This document shows, in pieces, positions 18,068 to 27,151 of a DNA stretch of 64,000 nt (positions are counted from its first letter, which is position 1; every line of letters begins with the position of its first letter). This DNA is from Aliiroseovarius lamellibrachiae (GTDB taxonomy: Bacteria; Pseudomonadota; Alphaproteobacteria; Rhodobacterales; Rhodobacteraceae): contig NZ_JAHEVJ010000001.1 of NCBI RefSeq assembly GCF_018599245.1, positions 558,001 to 622,000 of the forward strand, given 5' to 3'. The notes beneath the pieces are model-generated. The model was not told the DNA's origin and searched no databases. It saw nothing but the letters and a program-made list of their open reading frames with translations. The translations under genes and the position numbers were made by a program.

Positions 18068-19276
18068 ATGCAACGTCCTCAGTTTTTTGTTTGTGAAAAT
18101 GGTGAAAAAGCCCCATTGCCGTTTTCAAACGCTGAATATGAACGCCGATTGACCCAATTGCGCGCCATTATGGCCGCCAAAGGGTTGGAGGCGTGTTTGT
18201 TCACCTCGATGCACAATATCGCCTATTATTCGGGCTTTTTGTATTGTGCTTTTGGGCGCCCCTATGCCTGTGTTGTGACGGCTGATCGTTGCACCACCAT
18301 CAGCGCCAATATTGACGCGGGTCAGCCATGGCGTCGCAGCTTTGGTGACAATGTGATTTACACTGATTGGGAGCGCAACAACTACTGGCGCGCGGTGAAG
18401 GACGTGGCTGGCGGGGCAACGCGGATGGGAATCGAAGGCGACCACCTGACGCTGGCGCAACGTGCTTTGGCTGGTGAGTTCCTTGCGGGCGCCGAGTTTG
18501 TTGATGTGGCGGGTGACACAATGAACGCTCGGATGATCAAATCTGCTGAAGAAATTGCGTTGATCAAAGAAGGCGCGCGGGTTGCGGATATTGGCGGTGC
18601 CGCGATTCGCGATGCGATTCGCGTTGGCACCCGCGAAATCGACGTGGCGATGGCGGGTCGCGATGCGATGGAAGAGGAAATTGCCCGCGCACATCCTGAT
18701 TCGGAGCTGCGTGACAGCTGGGTCTGGTTCCAATCTGGCATCAACACCGACGGCGCACACAACCCTGTGACGACCCGTAAGCTGGAAGGGGGCGACATTC
18801 TGTCGTTGAATGCGTTTCCAATGATCTCAGGCTATTATACGGCTTTGGAGCGGACGCTGTTTCTTGGGGAGCCGGACAAGGAAAGCCTGCGCATCTGGCA
18901 GGCAAATGTGGATGCGCATGAACTGGGGCTCAGCCTGATCAAACCTGGCGCTACCTGTTCTGGAATCACCGCGGAAATCAACAGGTTCTTCGAATCCGAG
19001 AACCTGCTTCAGTACCGATCCTTCGGCTATGGCCATTCGTTTGGGGTCTTGTCGCACTATTATGGTCGTGAAGCCGGTCTAGAGCTGCGCGAGGACATCG
19101 ATACGGCGCTTGAACCGGGCATGGTTGTTTCCATTGAACCGATGCTGTTCCTGCCAGAAGGTTTGGCCGGGGCGGGCGGATATCGTGAACACGACATTCT
19201 CGTTGTGGGTGAAACAGGCGCCGAGAACATCACTGGTTTTGGGTATGGCCCGAAGCATAACATTGTAGCCGCATAA
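18068..19276 (+). CDS. Creatinase (creatine amidinohydrolase)
   Basis: The 402-aa product is a pita-bread-fold enzyme that hydrolyses creatine to sarcosine and urea without metal. It can be aligned by eye along its full length with Pseudomonas putida creatinase as I remember it (403 aa): SGFLYCAFGRPYA, GQPWRR, WFQSGINTDGAHNPVTTRK, GYYTALERTLFL, YGHSFG, HYYGREAGLELREDID. The catalytic His231 and the guanidino-binding Glu261 and Glu357 sit one residue earlier than His232, Glu262 and Glu358 there. Metal ligands of true M24 peptidases are not conserved in the expected pattern. AAGGAAGA precedes the ATG. Four importer genes follow on the same strand, suggesting a creatine or related guanidino-compound catabolic unit. 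Confidence 0.92.
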   Translation: MQRPQFFVCENGEKAPLPFSNAEYERRLTQLRAIMAAKGLEACLFTSMHNIAYYSGFLYCAFGRPYACVVTADRCTTISANIDAGQPWRRSFGDNVIYTDWERNNYWRAVKDVAGGATRMGIEGDHLTLAQRALAGEFLAGAEFVDVAGDTMNARMIKSAEEIALIKEGARVADIGGAAIRDAIRVGTREIDVAMAGRDAMEEEIARAHPDSELRDSWVWFQSGINTDGAHNPVTTRKLEGGDILSLNAFPMISGYYTALERTLFLGEPDKESLRIWQANVDAHELGLSLIKPGATCSGITAEINRFFESENLLQYRSFGYGHSFGVLSHYYGREAGLELREDIDTALEPGMVVSIEPMLFLPEGLAGAGGYREHDILVVGETGAENITGFGYGPKHNIVAA

Positions 19277-19294
19277 GAAACGGTCGTTTTACAA

Positions 19295-19380
19295 TGTTCT
19301 CACGACATATCGTTTCTCGGCGTTTTGTGATGAAATTCGTCATAATTATCAAAGATTCGATGGGAAATGTCGTGAGAACA
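19295..19380. repeat. 14-bp perfect inverted repeat between creatinase and importer
   Basis: TGTTCTCACGACAT (19295-19308) and ATGTCGTGAGAACA (19367-19380) are exact reverse complements, 58 bases apart. Between them lies an imperfect palindrome TGATGAA-A-TTCGTCA. The layout fits a pair of operator sites for DNA looping, or a long RNA stem. There is no gene in 19277-19640 and nothing else recognisable. Confidence 0.7.
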
Positions 19381-19640
19381 CTCGTAAGATCTTGACGCGA
19401 CAAGGGGTTGCAGCTTTTCCACTTTGGATCCAATTCGCTCCAACGCCTTGTCGCTAATGAACAAAAAATGTCGCTTTCCTGTTGCAATCTGTTCGGTGAT
19501 CGTGTTGGCTTTAGCTTACCTACCGACAAGCAGTCAGGGCAACGTCCCGGAGTGTGAGCCGGAAGCGGATAAATAATGATGCTCACGATGCAAGCGTGGG
19601 CGCTGCAACAGAACGCCCGAAACGGGCACAGGGGGGTCAC

Positions 19641-20741
19641 TTGACCGATACTGCTGCGAACGACGGCTTCGTCGTCTTTGATCGTGTTCAGAAAAGCTAT
19701 GACGGGGAAAATCTGGTTGTAAAAGACCTCAACCTTTCGGTTGCTCGTGGTGAATTTCTGACCATGCTTGGGCCATCGGGCTCTGGCAAAACCACATGCC
19801 TGATGATGCTGGCCGGGTTTGAGACCGCCACACATGGGGACATTCTGTTGGGTGGCAAACCCATCAACAATATTCCACCCCATAAGCGTGGCATTGGCAT
19901 GGTGTTCCAAAACTATGCACTTTTTCCGCATATGACCATTGCAGAAAACCTTTCGTTCCCGTTGGAAGTTCGCAAAATGGGTAAATCCGAGCGTGAAGCG
20001 AAAGTGAAACGTGCGCTGGATATGGTGGAAATGGGGGCCTTCGGTGGTCGTCGCCCTTCGCAGCTTTCCGGTGGTCAGCAACAGCGTGTTGCTTTGGCGC
20101 GTGCGCTGGTGTTTGAACCCGAATTGGTGCTGATGGATGAGCCGCTTGGCGCGCTTGATAAACAGCTGCGGGAAAAAATGCAGTTCGAAATCACCCATCT
20201 TGCGCATTCGCTGGGCATTACCACTGTTTACGTGACCCACGACCAAACCGAGGCGCTGACCATGTCAGACAACGTCGCTGTGTTTGATGATGGCCGCATT
20301 CAACAGCTCGCCCCCCCGGCTGATCTGTATGAAAAGCCGCAAAACAGTTTTGTCGCGCAGTTCATCGGTGAAAATAATACGCTTGAGGGTGTGGTCACGG
20401 AAATCAAGGATGACACCTGTATTGTCCGTCTGGACGGTGGGGAAGTCATTGATGCCACGCCGATCAATGTCTCTAATGTGGGGGATCGCACCAAAGTCTC
20501 GATCCGCCCTGAGCGCGTGGAATACAACAAAGATCGTATTCAAGAAGGGGCCCACACCCTTAAAGCCGAAGTGCTTGAGTTTATCTATATGGGCGACATC
20601 TTCCGCACCCGTTTGCGCGTGGCTGGCAATGATGAATTTGTCATCAAAACCCGCAACGCGCCGGATGTGGATCGTCTGGTGCCGGGACAACAAATCGAAA
20701 TCGGTTGGTTGCCGAGCGATTGTCGCGCGCTTGACGCATAA
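19641..20741 (+). CDS. Polyamine-type ABC importer ATPase (PotA-like)
   Basis: An ATPase of the PotA/FbpC class: Walker A GPSGSGKT, Q-loop FQNYALFPHMT, signature LSGGQQQRVALARAL, Walker B LVLMDEPLGALD, H-loop VTHDQTEAL, and a C-terminal TOBE regulatory domain (from about residue 245). It powers the importer formed with the next three genes. I prefer the TTG start at 19641 (366 aa), which has GGGGGG four bases upstream; a GTG at 19554 would give 395 aa but has a poorly spaced site and adds a charged leader without family similarity. Substrate is probably a cationic or guanidino compound given the creatinase just upstream. Confidence 0.9.
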   Translation: MTDTAANDGFVVFDRVQKSYDGENLVVKDLNLSVARGEFLTMLGPSGSGKTTCLMMLAGFETATHGDILLGGKPINNIPPHKRGIGMVFQNYALFPHMTIAENLSFPLEVRKMGKSEREAKVKRALDMVEMGAFGGRRPSQLSGGQQQRVALARALVFEPELVLMDEPLGALDKQLREKMQFEITHLAHSLGITTVYVTHDQTEALTMSDNVAVFDDGRIQQLAPPADLYEKPQNSFVAQFIGENNTLEGVVTEIKDDTCIVRLDGGEVIDATPINVSNVGDRTKVSIRPERVEYNKDRIQEGAHTLKAEVLEFIYMGDIFRTRLRVAGNDEFVIKTRNAPDVDRLVPGQQIEIGWLPSDCRALDA

Positions 20742-20872
20742 GAATTTGTCTTTGCAGCTTTGGGGCTGACAAGGCCCCAGGAAAGCCGCTTTGGCATAAT
20801 AGTCTGGGGTCACGCATGCCGCCCGTCTGCGGGCCCCACATAAATCTACGGGAATATAACAGGGAGAATAGT

Positions 20873-21979
20873 ATGAAAGTAATGAAAACTCTTGCGGCCA
20901 CCACCGCTTTGACAGTTGCCGCTGGCGCTGTTGCAGCTGAGGACATGGCCAACGAGCTGACGTTGGTATCTTGGGGTGGCGCATATCAGGCCAGCCAAAA
21001 CAAAGCTTATGTTGAGCCCTATTTGGCGATGAACCCCGGTCTGACCGTGATCTGGGACGAAAGTTCAGCAGAAGCTGTGGCCAAACTGCGTGCCATGGAC
21101 GAAGCGAAAAACGTAACTTGGGATCTGGTGGATGCGGTTGCATCTGACTCCATGCGCCTGTGTGACGAAGGTCTTGCGGAAGAGCTGGATCACAACGCTG
21201 TTTTGGCACCGGCGCCTGATGGCACCTCGGCCACTGACGACTTTGGTGATCTGATCGTATCCGATTGCTTTGTACCACAGATCGTTTACTCGACCACATT
21301 CGGTTATCGTACCGACATGGTTGGTGAAGAAGCGCCAACATCTGTTTGTGACATCTTCGACACCACCAAATACCCAGGTAAGCGTTCGCTGCAAAAGCGT
21401 CCAATCGACAACGTTGAATGGGCTCTCTATTGCGATGGCGTTGCCAAAGACGAGATCTATGAAACCCTGGGCACTGACGAAGGTGTAGCACGCGCATTTG
21501 CGAAGCTCGACACCATCAAAGACGATGTTGTTTGGTGGACCGCTGGTGCAGAAACGCCTCAGCTGTTGGCTGATGGCGAAGTTGTCTTCGGCTCGACCTT
21601 CAACGGTCGTCTGTTCTCGGCCATTGCCGAGCAGAACCAGCCGATCGGTATGCTGTGGGACATGCAGTCGTTTGACCTTGATGGTTGGATCATGCCTGCG
21701 AACCTGCCTGCTGACCGCAGAGCGCGCGCGCTGGACTTCTTGAAGTTCGCAACCGACACCCAGCGTCTGGCGGATCAAGCGGCTTACATTTCTTACGGTC
21801 CAGCGCGTGCGTCCTCTGCACCACTGGTTGGTAAGCATGCTGAGCTTGGCATCGACATGGCGCCACATATGCCGACCGACCCCGATAACTCGGGCAACAT
21901 TCACGTCTATGACTACGAATGGTGGGCTGACAACCGTGACGATCTGAACGCAAAGTTCGAAGCATGGTTGGCGAAGTAA
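20873..21979 (+). CDS. Periplasmic solute-binding protein, PotD-like
   Basis: A 368-aa exported binding protein with a signal peptide (about residues 1-21, ending AGAVAA) followed by LTLVSWGGAYQASQNKAYVEPY, the start of the PotD/SBP_bac_8 fold. It would deliver the substrate to the two permeases behind it. AGGGAG precedes the ATG at 20873. The neighbouring creatinase suggests creatine or a related compound; classical spermidine/putrescine binding is the alternative. Codon use is strongly biased to common codons (many GGT, CTG, AAC), suggesting high expression. Confidence 0.92.
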   Translation: MKVMKTLAATTALTVAAGAVAAEDMANELTLVSWGGAYQASQNKAYVEPYLAMNPGLTVIWDESSAEAVAKLRAMDEAKNVTWDLVDAVASDSMRLCDEGLAEELDHNAVLAPAPDGTSATDDFGDLIVSDCFVPQIVYSTTFGYRTDMVGEEAPTSVCDIFDTTKYPGKRSLQKRPIDNVEWALYCDGVAKDEIYETLGTDEGVARAFAKLDTIKDDVVWWTAGAETPQLLADGEVVFGSTFNGRLFSAIAEQNQPIGMLWDMQSFDLDGWIMPANLPADRRARALDFLKFATDTQRLADQAAYISYGPARASSAPLVGKHAELGIDMAPHMPTDPDNSGNIHVYDYEWWADNRDDLNAKFEAWLAK

Positions 21980-21993
21980 TTGCCACATCGGAG

Positions 21994-22010
21994 GGGGCCG
22001 TGCAGGCCCC
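21994..22010 (+). other. Intercistronic hairpin after binding-protein gene
   Basis: GGGGCC and GGCCCC with a five-base loop follow the stop codon but lack an adjacent U-run. Such hairpins commonly stabilise the binding-protein part of importer mRNAs or give partial termination. Confidence 0.6.
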
Positions 22011-22115
22011 TTCCACCCCAGTATTTTTCTACTGATTTTTTGTTATCAACACATTCGTTAGTCACTTTAGACAGCTGCAAACAAAACAAAAAAGGCGAAA
22101 GCCGACAGGGATGAT

Positions 22116-23387
22116 ATGAGCGATATGACGGATACCGGCCCGGTTCTGGCCGCAGATGGGACCCCTCTTAAGCGCAGTTTGGCGCGGGCACTCAGGCGTC
22201 AAAAGTTACGCGCCCTGATGTTGATCGCACCGCTTCTGCTTTTTATTCTGATCAGCTTCATCTTGCCCGTGGGCGATATGCTGTACCGTTCGGTTAAGAA
22301 CGATATTGTGTCGAAAACGCTGCCAAACACGGTTGTGGCGTTGGAAAGCTGGGATGCCAATTCCGGTGACTTGCCGGAAGAAGCGGTCTTTGCTGCGATG
22401 GCGACTGATTTGAAGTCAGCGGCCGCGGCCAAGATCCATACCAAAGTTGGTGGGCGTCTGAACTATGAAAACCCCGGCATCTCGTCGCTGTTTCGTAAAA
22501 CTGGCCGTAAGGCCAAAAAGTTTGATCTTGAGGCTGAAACCGTCTGGAAAGACGAGCTGATTAAGATCAACAAAGGGTGGGGCGACACGGATGTCTGGCG
22601 CACCATTCAGACCTATTCCTCTCCGATCACTGCGGGCTACTTCCTGAACGCCATCGACATGCGGGTTGGCCCGGATGGGCCCGAAGCACGCCCGGAAGAA
22701 GAACAGATCTATATGAAGCTTCTAAAGCGGACGCTTTGGATGTCGATGATGATCACGGTCAGCTGTATCTTGTTGGCCTATCCCGTGGCCTGGATCTTGG
22801 CCAACTTGCCCGCGCGAAAAGCGAACCTTTTGATGATCTTGGTGCTTTTGCCCTTCTGGACTTCGTTGTTGGTGCGGACCTCTGCTTGGAAAATTTTGCT
22901 GCAACAACAGGGCGTTATCAATGACATCCTCGTGTGGCTGCATATTGTTCCAGATGATGCGCGCCTGGTGATTATCAACAACCAGTTCGGGACAATTGTG
23001 GCGATGACCCACATTCTGCTGCCCTTCATGATCTTGCCGATGTATTCGGTGATGCAGACCATTCCCGTCAGCTATCTTCGTGCGGCGAAATCACTGGGAG
23101 CAACCGACTGGACCGCCTTTTGGCGGGTCTATTTCCCACAAACCATTCCGGGCATCGGCGCGGGGTCCATCCTCGTGTTCATTCTGGCGATTGGTTACTA
23201 CATCACACCAGCTTTGGTGGGCGGGACAAAAGGCACGTTCATTTCGAACCAGATTGCCTTCCATATCTCGACCTCACTGAACTGGGGTCTCGCGGCGGCA
23301 CTTGGCGCCATTCTTCTCGCGGTCGTTCTGGTCCTTTACTGGGCTTATGATCGGATCGTGGGCATCGACAACGTGAAGCTGGGATAA
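22116..23387 (+). CDS. ABC importer permease 1, PotB-like with large periplasmic insert
   Basis: A 423-aa inner-membrane permease. The first membrane segment (about residues 35-57) is followed by some 150 hydrophilic residues (about 58-207) before the canonical BPD_transp_1 core with five further segments; the EAA-type coupling helix reads SYLRAAKSLGATDWTAFWRVYFPQ. PotB proteins are usually about 280-300 aa, so the insert is additional. The insert is predicted to face the periplasm and could contact the binding protein or substrate. Second permease follows five bases later. Confidence 0.9.
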   Translation: MSDMTDTGPVLAADGTPLKRSLARALRRQKLRALMLIAPLLLFILISFILPVGDMLYRSVKNDIVSKTLPNTVVALESWDANSGDLPEEAVFAAMATDLKSAAAAKIHTKVGGRLNYENPGISSLFRKTGRKAKKFDLEAETVWKDELIKINKGWGDTDVWRTIQTYSSPITAGYFLNAIDMRVGPDGPEARPEEEQIYMKLLKRTLWMSMMITVSCILLAYPVAWILANLPARKANLLMILVLLPFWTSLLVRTSAWKILLQQQGVINDILVWLHIVPDDARLVIINNQFGTIVAMTHILLPFMILPMYSVMQTIPVSYLRAAKSLGATDWTAFWRVYFPQTIPGIGAGSILVFILAIGYYITPALVGGTKGTFISNQIAFHISTSLNWGLAAALGAILLAVVLVLYWAYDRIVGIDNVKLG

Positions 23388-23392
23388 AGATT

Positions 23393-24247
23393 ATGAGCGG
23401 ACTTCCTCCTTATGCCTCCACCGGTCAACGCACTTGGTACTATACGTTCCGGGTGATCTGCGGCCTGATCTTCTTTTTCCTGATTGCACCGATTGTGGTG
23501 GTGATTCCGCTGAGCTTTAACGCTCAGGATTTCTTCACCTTCACACCGGAAATGCTGCGTCTTGATCCGGAAGGGTATTCGTTAAAGCACTACCGCAACT
23601 TCTTCTCGGATTCGGGTTGGCAGGCTGCGTTGTGGAATTCGGTGCGGATTGCGCCGGTGGCGACAATCTTGTCTGTGTCCTTGGGGACATTGGCGGCGAT
23701 CGGGCTTAGCCAAGACCACGTACCTGCACGACGCGCGATTATGGCGATCCTGATCTCGCCGATGATTGTGCCGCTGATTATTTCCGCGGCGGGCATGTAC
23801 TTCTTCTTCTCGCGTATCGGCCTGCAAGGCAGCTACTGGGGGGTTGTGTTGGCGCATGCGGCACTGGGTATTCCCTTTGTGATCATCACGGTAACCGCAA
23901 CGCTGGTGGGCTTTGATCGCTCGCTGACGCGTGCGGCGGCGAATATGGGCGCAGATCCTGTGACCACCTTTTTCCGCGTGCAAATGCCACTGATCCTGCC
24001 AGGCGTGATTTCGGGTGCTTTATTTGCCTTCATCACATCCTTTGACGAGGTTGTTGTGGTGCTGTTTGTCGGCTCGGCGGGTCAGAAAACCCTGCCATGG
24101 CAGATGTTCCTTGGCTTGCGCGAACAGATCTCGCCCACGATCCTTGCTGTTGCGACGATCTTGGTGGTTGTCTCAATCGCGCTGTTGACGACGGTAGAGC
24201 TTCTGCGTCGCCGGTCAGAACGGTTGCGCGGGATGTCTCCGAGCTGA
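23393..24247 (+). CDS. ABC importer permease 2, PotC-like
   Basis: A 284-aa permease with six predicted membrane segments and the coupling motif LTRAAANMGADPVTTFFRVQMPLI. It pairs with the preceding permease to form the translocation channel. It is the last gene of the importer operon and is followed by a strong terminator. Confidence 0.92.
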   Translation: MSGLPPYASTGQRTWYYTFRVICGLIFFFLIAPIVVVIPLSFNAQDFFTFTPEMLRLDPEGYSLKHYRNFFSDSGWQAALWNSVRIAPVATILSVSLGTLAAIGLSQDHVPARRAIMAILISPMIVPLIISAAGMYFFFSRIGLQGSYWGVVLAHAALGIPFVIITVTATLVGFDRSLTRAAANMGADPVTTFFRVQMPLILPGVISGALFAFITSFDEVVVVLFVGSAGQKTLPWQMFLGLREQISPTILAVATILVVVSIALLTTVELLRRRSERLRGMSPS

Positions 24248-24269
24248 GTTTGCCCACATGTAAACACAA

Positions 24270-24302
24270 GCGGCATCCCTGAATTGGGGTGCCGCTTTTT
24301 TT
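24270..24302 (+). terminator. Rho-independent terminator of the importer operon
   Basis: GCGGCATCCC (24270-24279) and GGGGTGCCGC (24286-24295) form a ten-pair stem (one G-U) with a six-base loop and seven T residues after it. Confidence 0.92.
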
Positions 24303-24494
24303 ATGCATAATTCATCAGGTTTTGCAGTCTGCCTGCGCTTCAGAAGGGAATTGTTAACCCTTTTCCGGCAAGCCTGAGCATATGGCCCGGACCTTACCAA
24401 ACATCCCCCCCTTGCAGCCCCTCGTGAGCGGCACTACTCTCTTGTCAGGTTGGTCCAGAACGGGCCTTCACGCGAGTATATGAAAGCAGGCAGA

Positions 24495-25121
24495 ATGCAC
24501 GACCCTATTGATCAATATAATAATACCCTCGTTCCCATGGTTGTGGAACAAACCTCGCGCGGCGAACGGGCCTATGATATCTTCTCGCGCCTGTTGAAAG
24601 AGCGGATCATCTTTGTAAACGGCCCGATTCATGACGGCATGTCGACCTTGATTGTGGCGCAGCTTTTGCACCTCGAGGCGGAAAACCCGAAAAAAGAAAT
24701 TTCGATGTACATCAACTCGCCCGGTGGCGTGGTGACGTCCGGCCTGTCGATTTATGACACCATGCAGTACATCAAGCCTAAGGTCTCGACCCTGGTGATT
24801 GGTCAGGCCGCATCGATGGGGTCTGTCCTCTCGGTCGCAGGCGAGGCTGGAATGCGCTTTTCACTGCCTCATTCGCGTATCATGGTGCACCAACCCTCTG
24901 GTGGGTTCCAGGGTCAGGCAACCGACATTATGATTCACGCAGCAGAGACCCAGAAGGTCAAAGACACGCTGCACGCGATCTATGTGAAGCACACCGGGAA
25001 CACCTTGAAAGCGGTCGAAAAGGCGCTGGAGCGTGATAATTTCATGTCACCAGAAGAGGCCAAAGATTGGGGGCATATCGATGAAATCGTCGAAAATCGC
25101 CCTAAAACAGACGAAGAATAA
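24495..25121 (+). CDS. clpP: ATP-dependent Clp protease proteolytic subunit
   Basis: A 208-aa serine protease subunit that forms the tetradecameric barrel used by ClpX and ClpA. The catalytic serine is Ser107 in GQAASMGS, the histidine is His132 in MVHQPSGG, and the oxyanion loop INSPGGVV is present. The start at 24495 (MHDPIDQY) matches the usual N-terminus and is preceded by AGGCAG; in-frame starts at 24480 and 24450 are possible. clpX follows after 166 bases. Confidence 0.96.
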   Translation: MHDPIDQYNNTLVPMVVEQTSRGERAYDIFSRLLKERIIFVNGPIHDGMSTLIVAQLLHLEAENPKKEISMYINSPGGVVTSGLSIYDTMQYIKPKVSTLVIGQAASMGSVLSVAGEAGMRFSLPHSRIMVHQPSGGFQGQATDIMIHAAETQKVKDTLHAIYVKHTGNTLKAVEKALERDNFMSPEEAKDWGHIDEIVENRPKTDEE

Positions 25122-25287
25122 TGCTTATTCAGGGCTCGGTTTCCGATCCGAGCCCTGACAATACCACAGCCGGGGCGGAAAATCGCATTGTACCCGGCTG
25201 GCCCCTGTCCTAAGCTAACGCAAATGGGCACACTCATGGCCCAATTGGGCATTTCAGGTTTCGGGCTTTGGCCCTAGGGAAGACAAA

Positions 25288-26556
25288 ATGGCGAACAATT
25301 CCTCCGGCGACAGCAAAAACACCCTCTATTGTTCCTTCTGCGGAAAGAGCCAACACGAGGTGCGCAAGCTGATTGCGGGGCCAACCGTGTTTATCTGCGA
25401 CGAATGCGTCGAATTGTGCATGGACATCATCCGCGAAGAAACAAAATCCGCGGGCCTTAAGGCCGCTGATGGCGTGCCAACACCGCAAGAGATTTGTGGT
25501 GTTCTGGATGATTATGTCATTGGTCAGGGCCACGCAAAGCGTGTTCTTTCTGTTGCGGTGCACAACCACTACAAACGGTTGAACCACGCGGCGAAATCTG
25601 GTGATGAGATTGAGTTGGCGAAATCCAACATTATGCTCATCGGCCCAACAGGTTGCGGTAAAACCCTTTTGGCGCAAACCCTTGCGCGGATTTTGGACGT
25701 TCCGTTTACCATGGCGGATGCCACGACTTTGACAGAGGCTGGCTATGTGGGGGAGGATGTAGAAAACATCATTCTCAAGCTTTTGCAGGCGTCCGAGTAC
25801 AATGTTGAACGCGCTCAGCGTGGCATCGTTTACATTGATGAAGTCGACAAGATCACCCGCAAATCGGACAACCCATCGATCACACGCGACGTGTCGGGCG
25901 AGGGGGTTCAACAGGCTTTGCTGAAGATTATGGAGGGCACGGTTGCCTCGGTGCCTCCGCAAGGGGGGCGTAAGCACCCTCAGCAGGAATTCCTGCAGGT
26001 CGACACAACAAATATCCTCTTTATCTGTGGCGGGGCATTTGCTGGGCTTGACCGGATCATTGCGCAGCGTGGCAAAGGGTCAGCGATCGGCTTTGGTGCC
26101 GAGGTTAAAAATGATGACGACCGAGGCGTTGGTGAGATCTTTCAGGAGCTGGAACCAGAAGATTTGTTGAAATTCGGTTTGATTCCCGAGTTTGTTGGCC
26201 GTCTTCCTGTGATCGCGACGCTTGAGGATCTTGATGCGGACGCACTGATCACCATTTTGACCGCGCCGAAAAATGCTTTGGTCAAACAATATCAGCGCCT
26301 GTTTGAAATCGAAGAGGCACAGCTGACATTTACCGATGACGCTTTGGCGGCGATCGCCAAGCGTGCAATTGAACGCAAGACCGGTGCGCGAGGGCTTCGT
26401 TCCATCATGGAAGATATCCTGCTGGACACGATGTTCGATTTGCCAGCGTTGGAGAATGTGGATGAAGTTGTGGTGAACGAAGAGGCTGTGACAGGTGAAA
26501 GCAAGCCTTTGATCATCTATGCGGATCACGAAAAAGAAGGTGCTTCGGCAAGCTAA
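25288..26556 (+). CDS. clpX: ATP-dependent unfoldase ClpX
   Basis: The 422-aa AAA+ unfoldase recognises tagged substrates and feeds them to ClpP. An N-terminal C4 zinc-binding domain (CSFCGKS near residue 14 and CDECVELC near 37), Walker A GPTGCGKT, Walker [10 protein letters not shown], pore loop GYVGEDVE, and sensor region [13 protein letters not shown] are all present. It has its own spacer behind clpP and ends at a strong terminator. In alphaproteobacteria ClpXP drives cell-cycle proteolysis. Confidence 0.97.
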   Translation: MANNSSGDSKNTLYCSFCGKSQHEVRKLIAGPTVFICDECVELCMDIIREETKSAGLKAADGVPTPQEICGVLDDYVIGQGHAKRVLSVAVHNHYKRLNHAAKSGDEIELAKSNIMLIGPTGCGKTLLAQTLARILDVPFTMADATTLTEAGYVGEDVENIILKLLQASEYNVERAQRGIVYIDEVDKITRKSDNPSITRDVSGEGVQQALLKIMEGTVASVPPQGGRKHPQQEFLQVDTTNILFICGGAFAGLDRIIAQRGKGSAIGFGAEVKNDDDRGVGEIFQELEPEDLLKFGLIPEFVGRLPVIATLEDLDADALITILTAPKNALVKQYQRLFEIEEAQLTFTDDALAAIAKRAIERKTGARGLRSIMEDILLDTMFDLPALENVDEVVVNEEAVTGESKPLIIYADHEKEGASAS

Positions 26557-26576
26557 GCACCTTGTGAAAGAAATCA

Positions 26577-26607
26577 AAAAGCCACCGCGCTACGGTGGCT
26601 TTTTTTG
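26577..26607 (+). terminator. Rho-independent terminator after clpX
   Basis: AGCCACCG and CGGTGGCT form an eight-pair stem with a five-base loop followed by seven or more T residues. Confidence 0.93.
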
Positions 26608-26742
26608 TTGAAAAGATAGAATTTCCCCCAAAGTCGCCACAGTGGGGGGAATTCGGCGCAATGCACCGCCAATTCAGATGCAAAGCACTGGACCTTAGCG
26701 CGTTGTTGCGCCATATGAAGAACAGACAATGCGGAGATCGAT

Positions 26743-27117
26743 ATGCGGTTTATTCTATCCCTTTTGACCTGGTATCACGGCGAAACCATCGGCACACGAC
26801 TGTTCACATGGCGCAAGGGCGTCAAAGTCGGCGAGGATGCGCAGGGTAACACATTTTACCACAATCGCGATGATAGTCGCCGCTGGGTGATCTTTAAGGG
26901 CGAACCGGAAGCAAGTCGCGTCAGCCCCGAGTGGCATGGTTGGCTGCATCATACGTTTGACAATTGCCCAACCGATGCTCCGCTGACCCATAAAACTTGG
27001 GAAAAGCCACATCAGGATAATATGACCGGCACCGAGATGGCCTATGCTCCGTCGGGATCCTTGCGCAATGCAAAACCAGCTGAGCGACGCGATTACGAAG
27101 CATGGCAGCCTGAATAA
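26743..27117 (+). CDS. NADH dehydrogenase accessory subunit, NDUFA12 family
   Basis: A 124-aa homologue of the 17.2-kDa (NDUFA12/B17.2) complex I subunit. The family core is clear: YHGETIGTRLFTWRKGVKVGED, then YHN near residue 46, RRWVIFKG, PEWHGWLHH and the trailing KPHQDN. Alphaproteobacteria retain this subunit, which binds the peripheral arm of complex I at the membrane interface. In many alphaproteobacteria it lies away from the nuo operon, beside mlaD-like and DUF2155 genes, as here. Confidence 0.93.
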   Translation: MRFILSLLTWYHGETIGTRLFTWRKGVKVGEDAQGNTFYHNRDDSRRWVIFKGEPEASRVSPEWHGWLHHTFDNCPTDAPLTHKTWEKPHQDNMTGTEMAYAPSGSLRNAKPAERRDYEAWQPE

Positions 27118-27151
27118 TCTACGTGTTGCGTAGGCAAGGGACGGGGGCACA

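Noticed and set aside
19230-20246. 338-aa minus-strand frame opposite the creatinase-importer spacer and ATPase gene
   Set aside because: Antisense to a clear ATPase gene, no family features, composition of a reverse-frame artefact.
20265-21497. 410-aa minus-strand frame opposite the importer ATPase and binding-protein genes
   Set aside because: Antisense to two unambiguous genes; Arg/His/Trp/Cys-rich composition typical of spurious frames.
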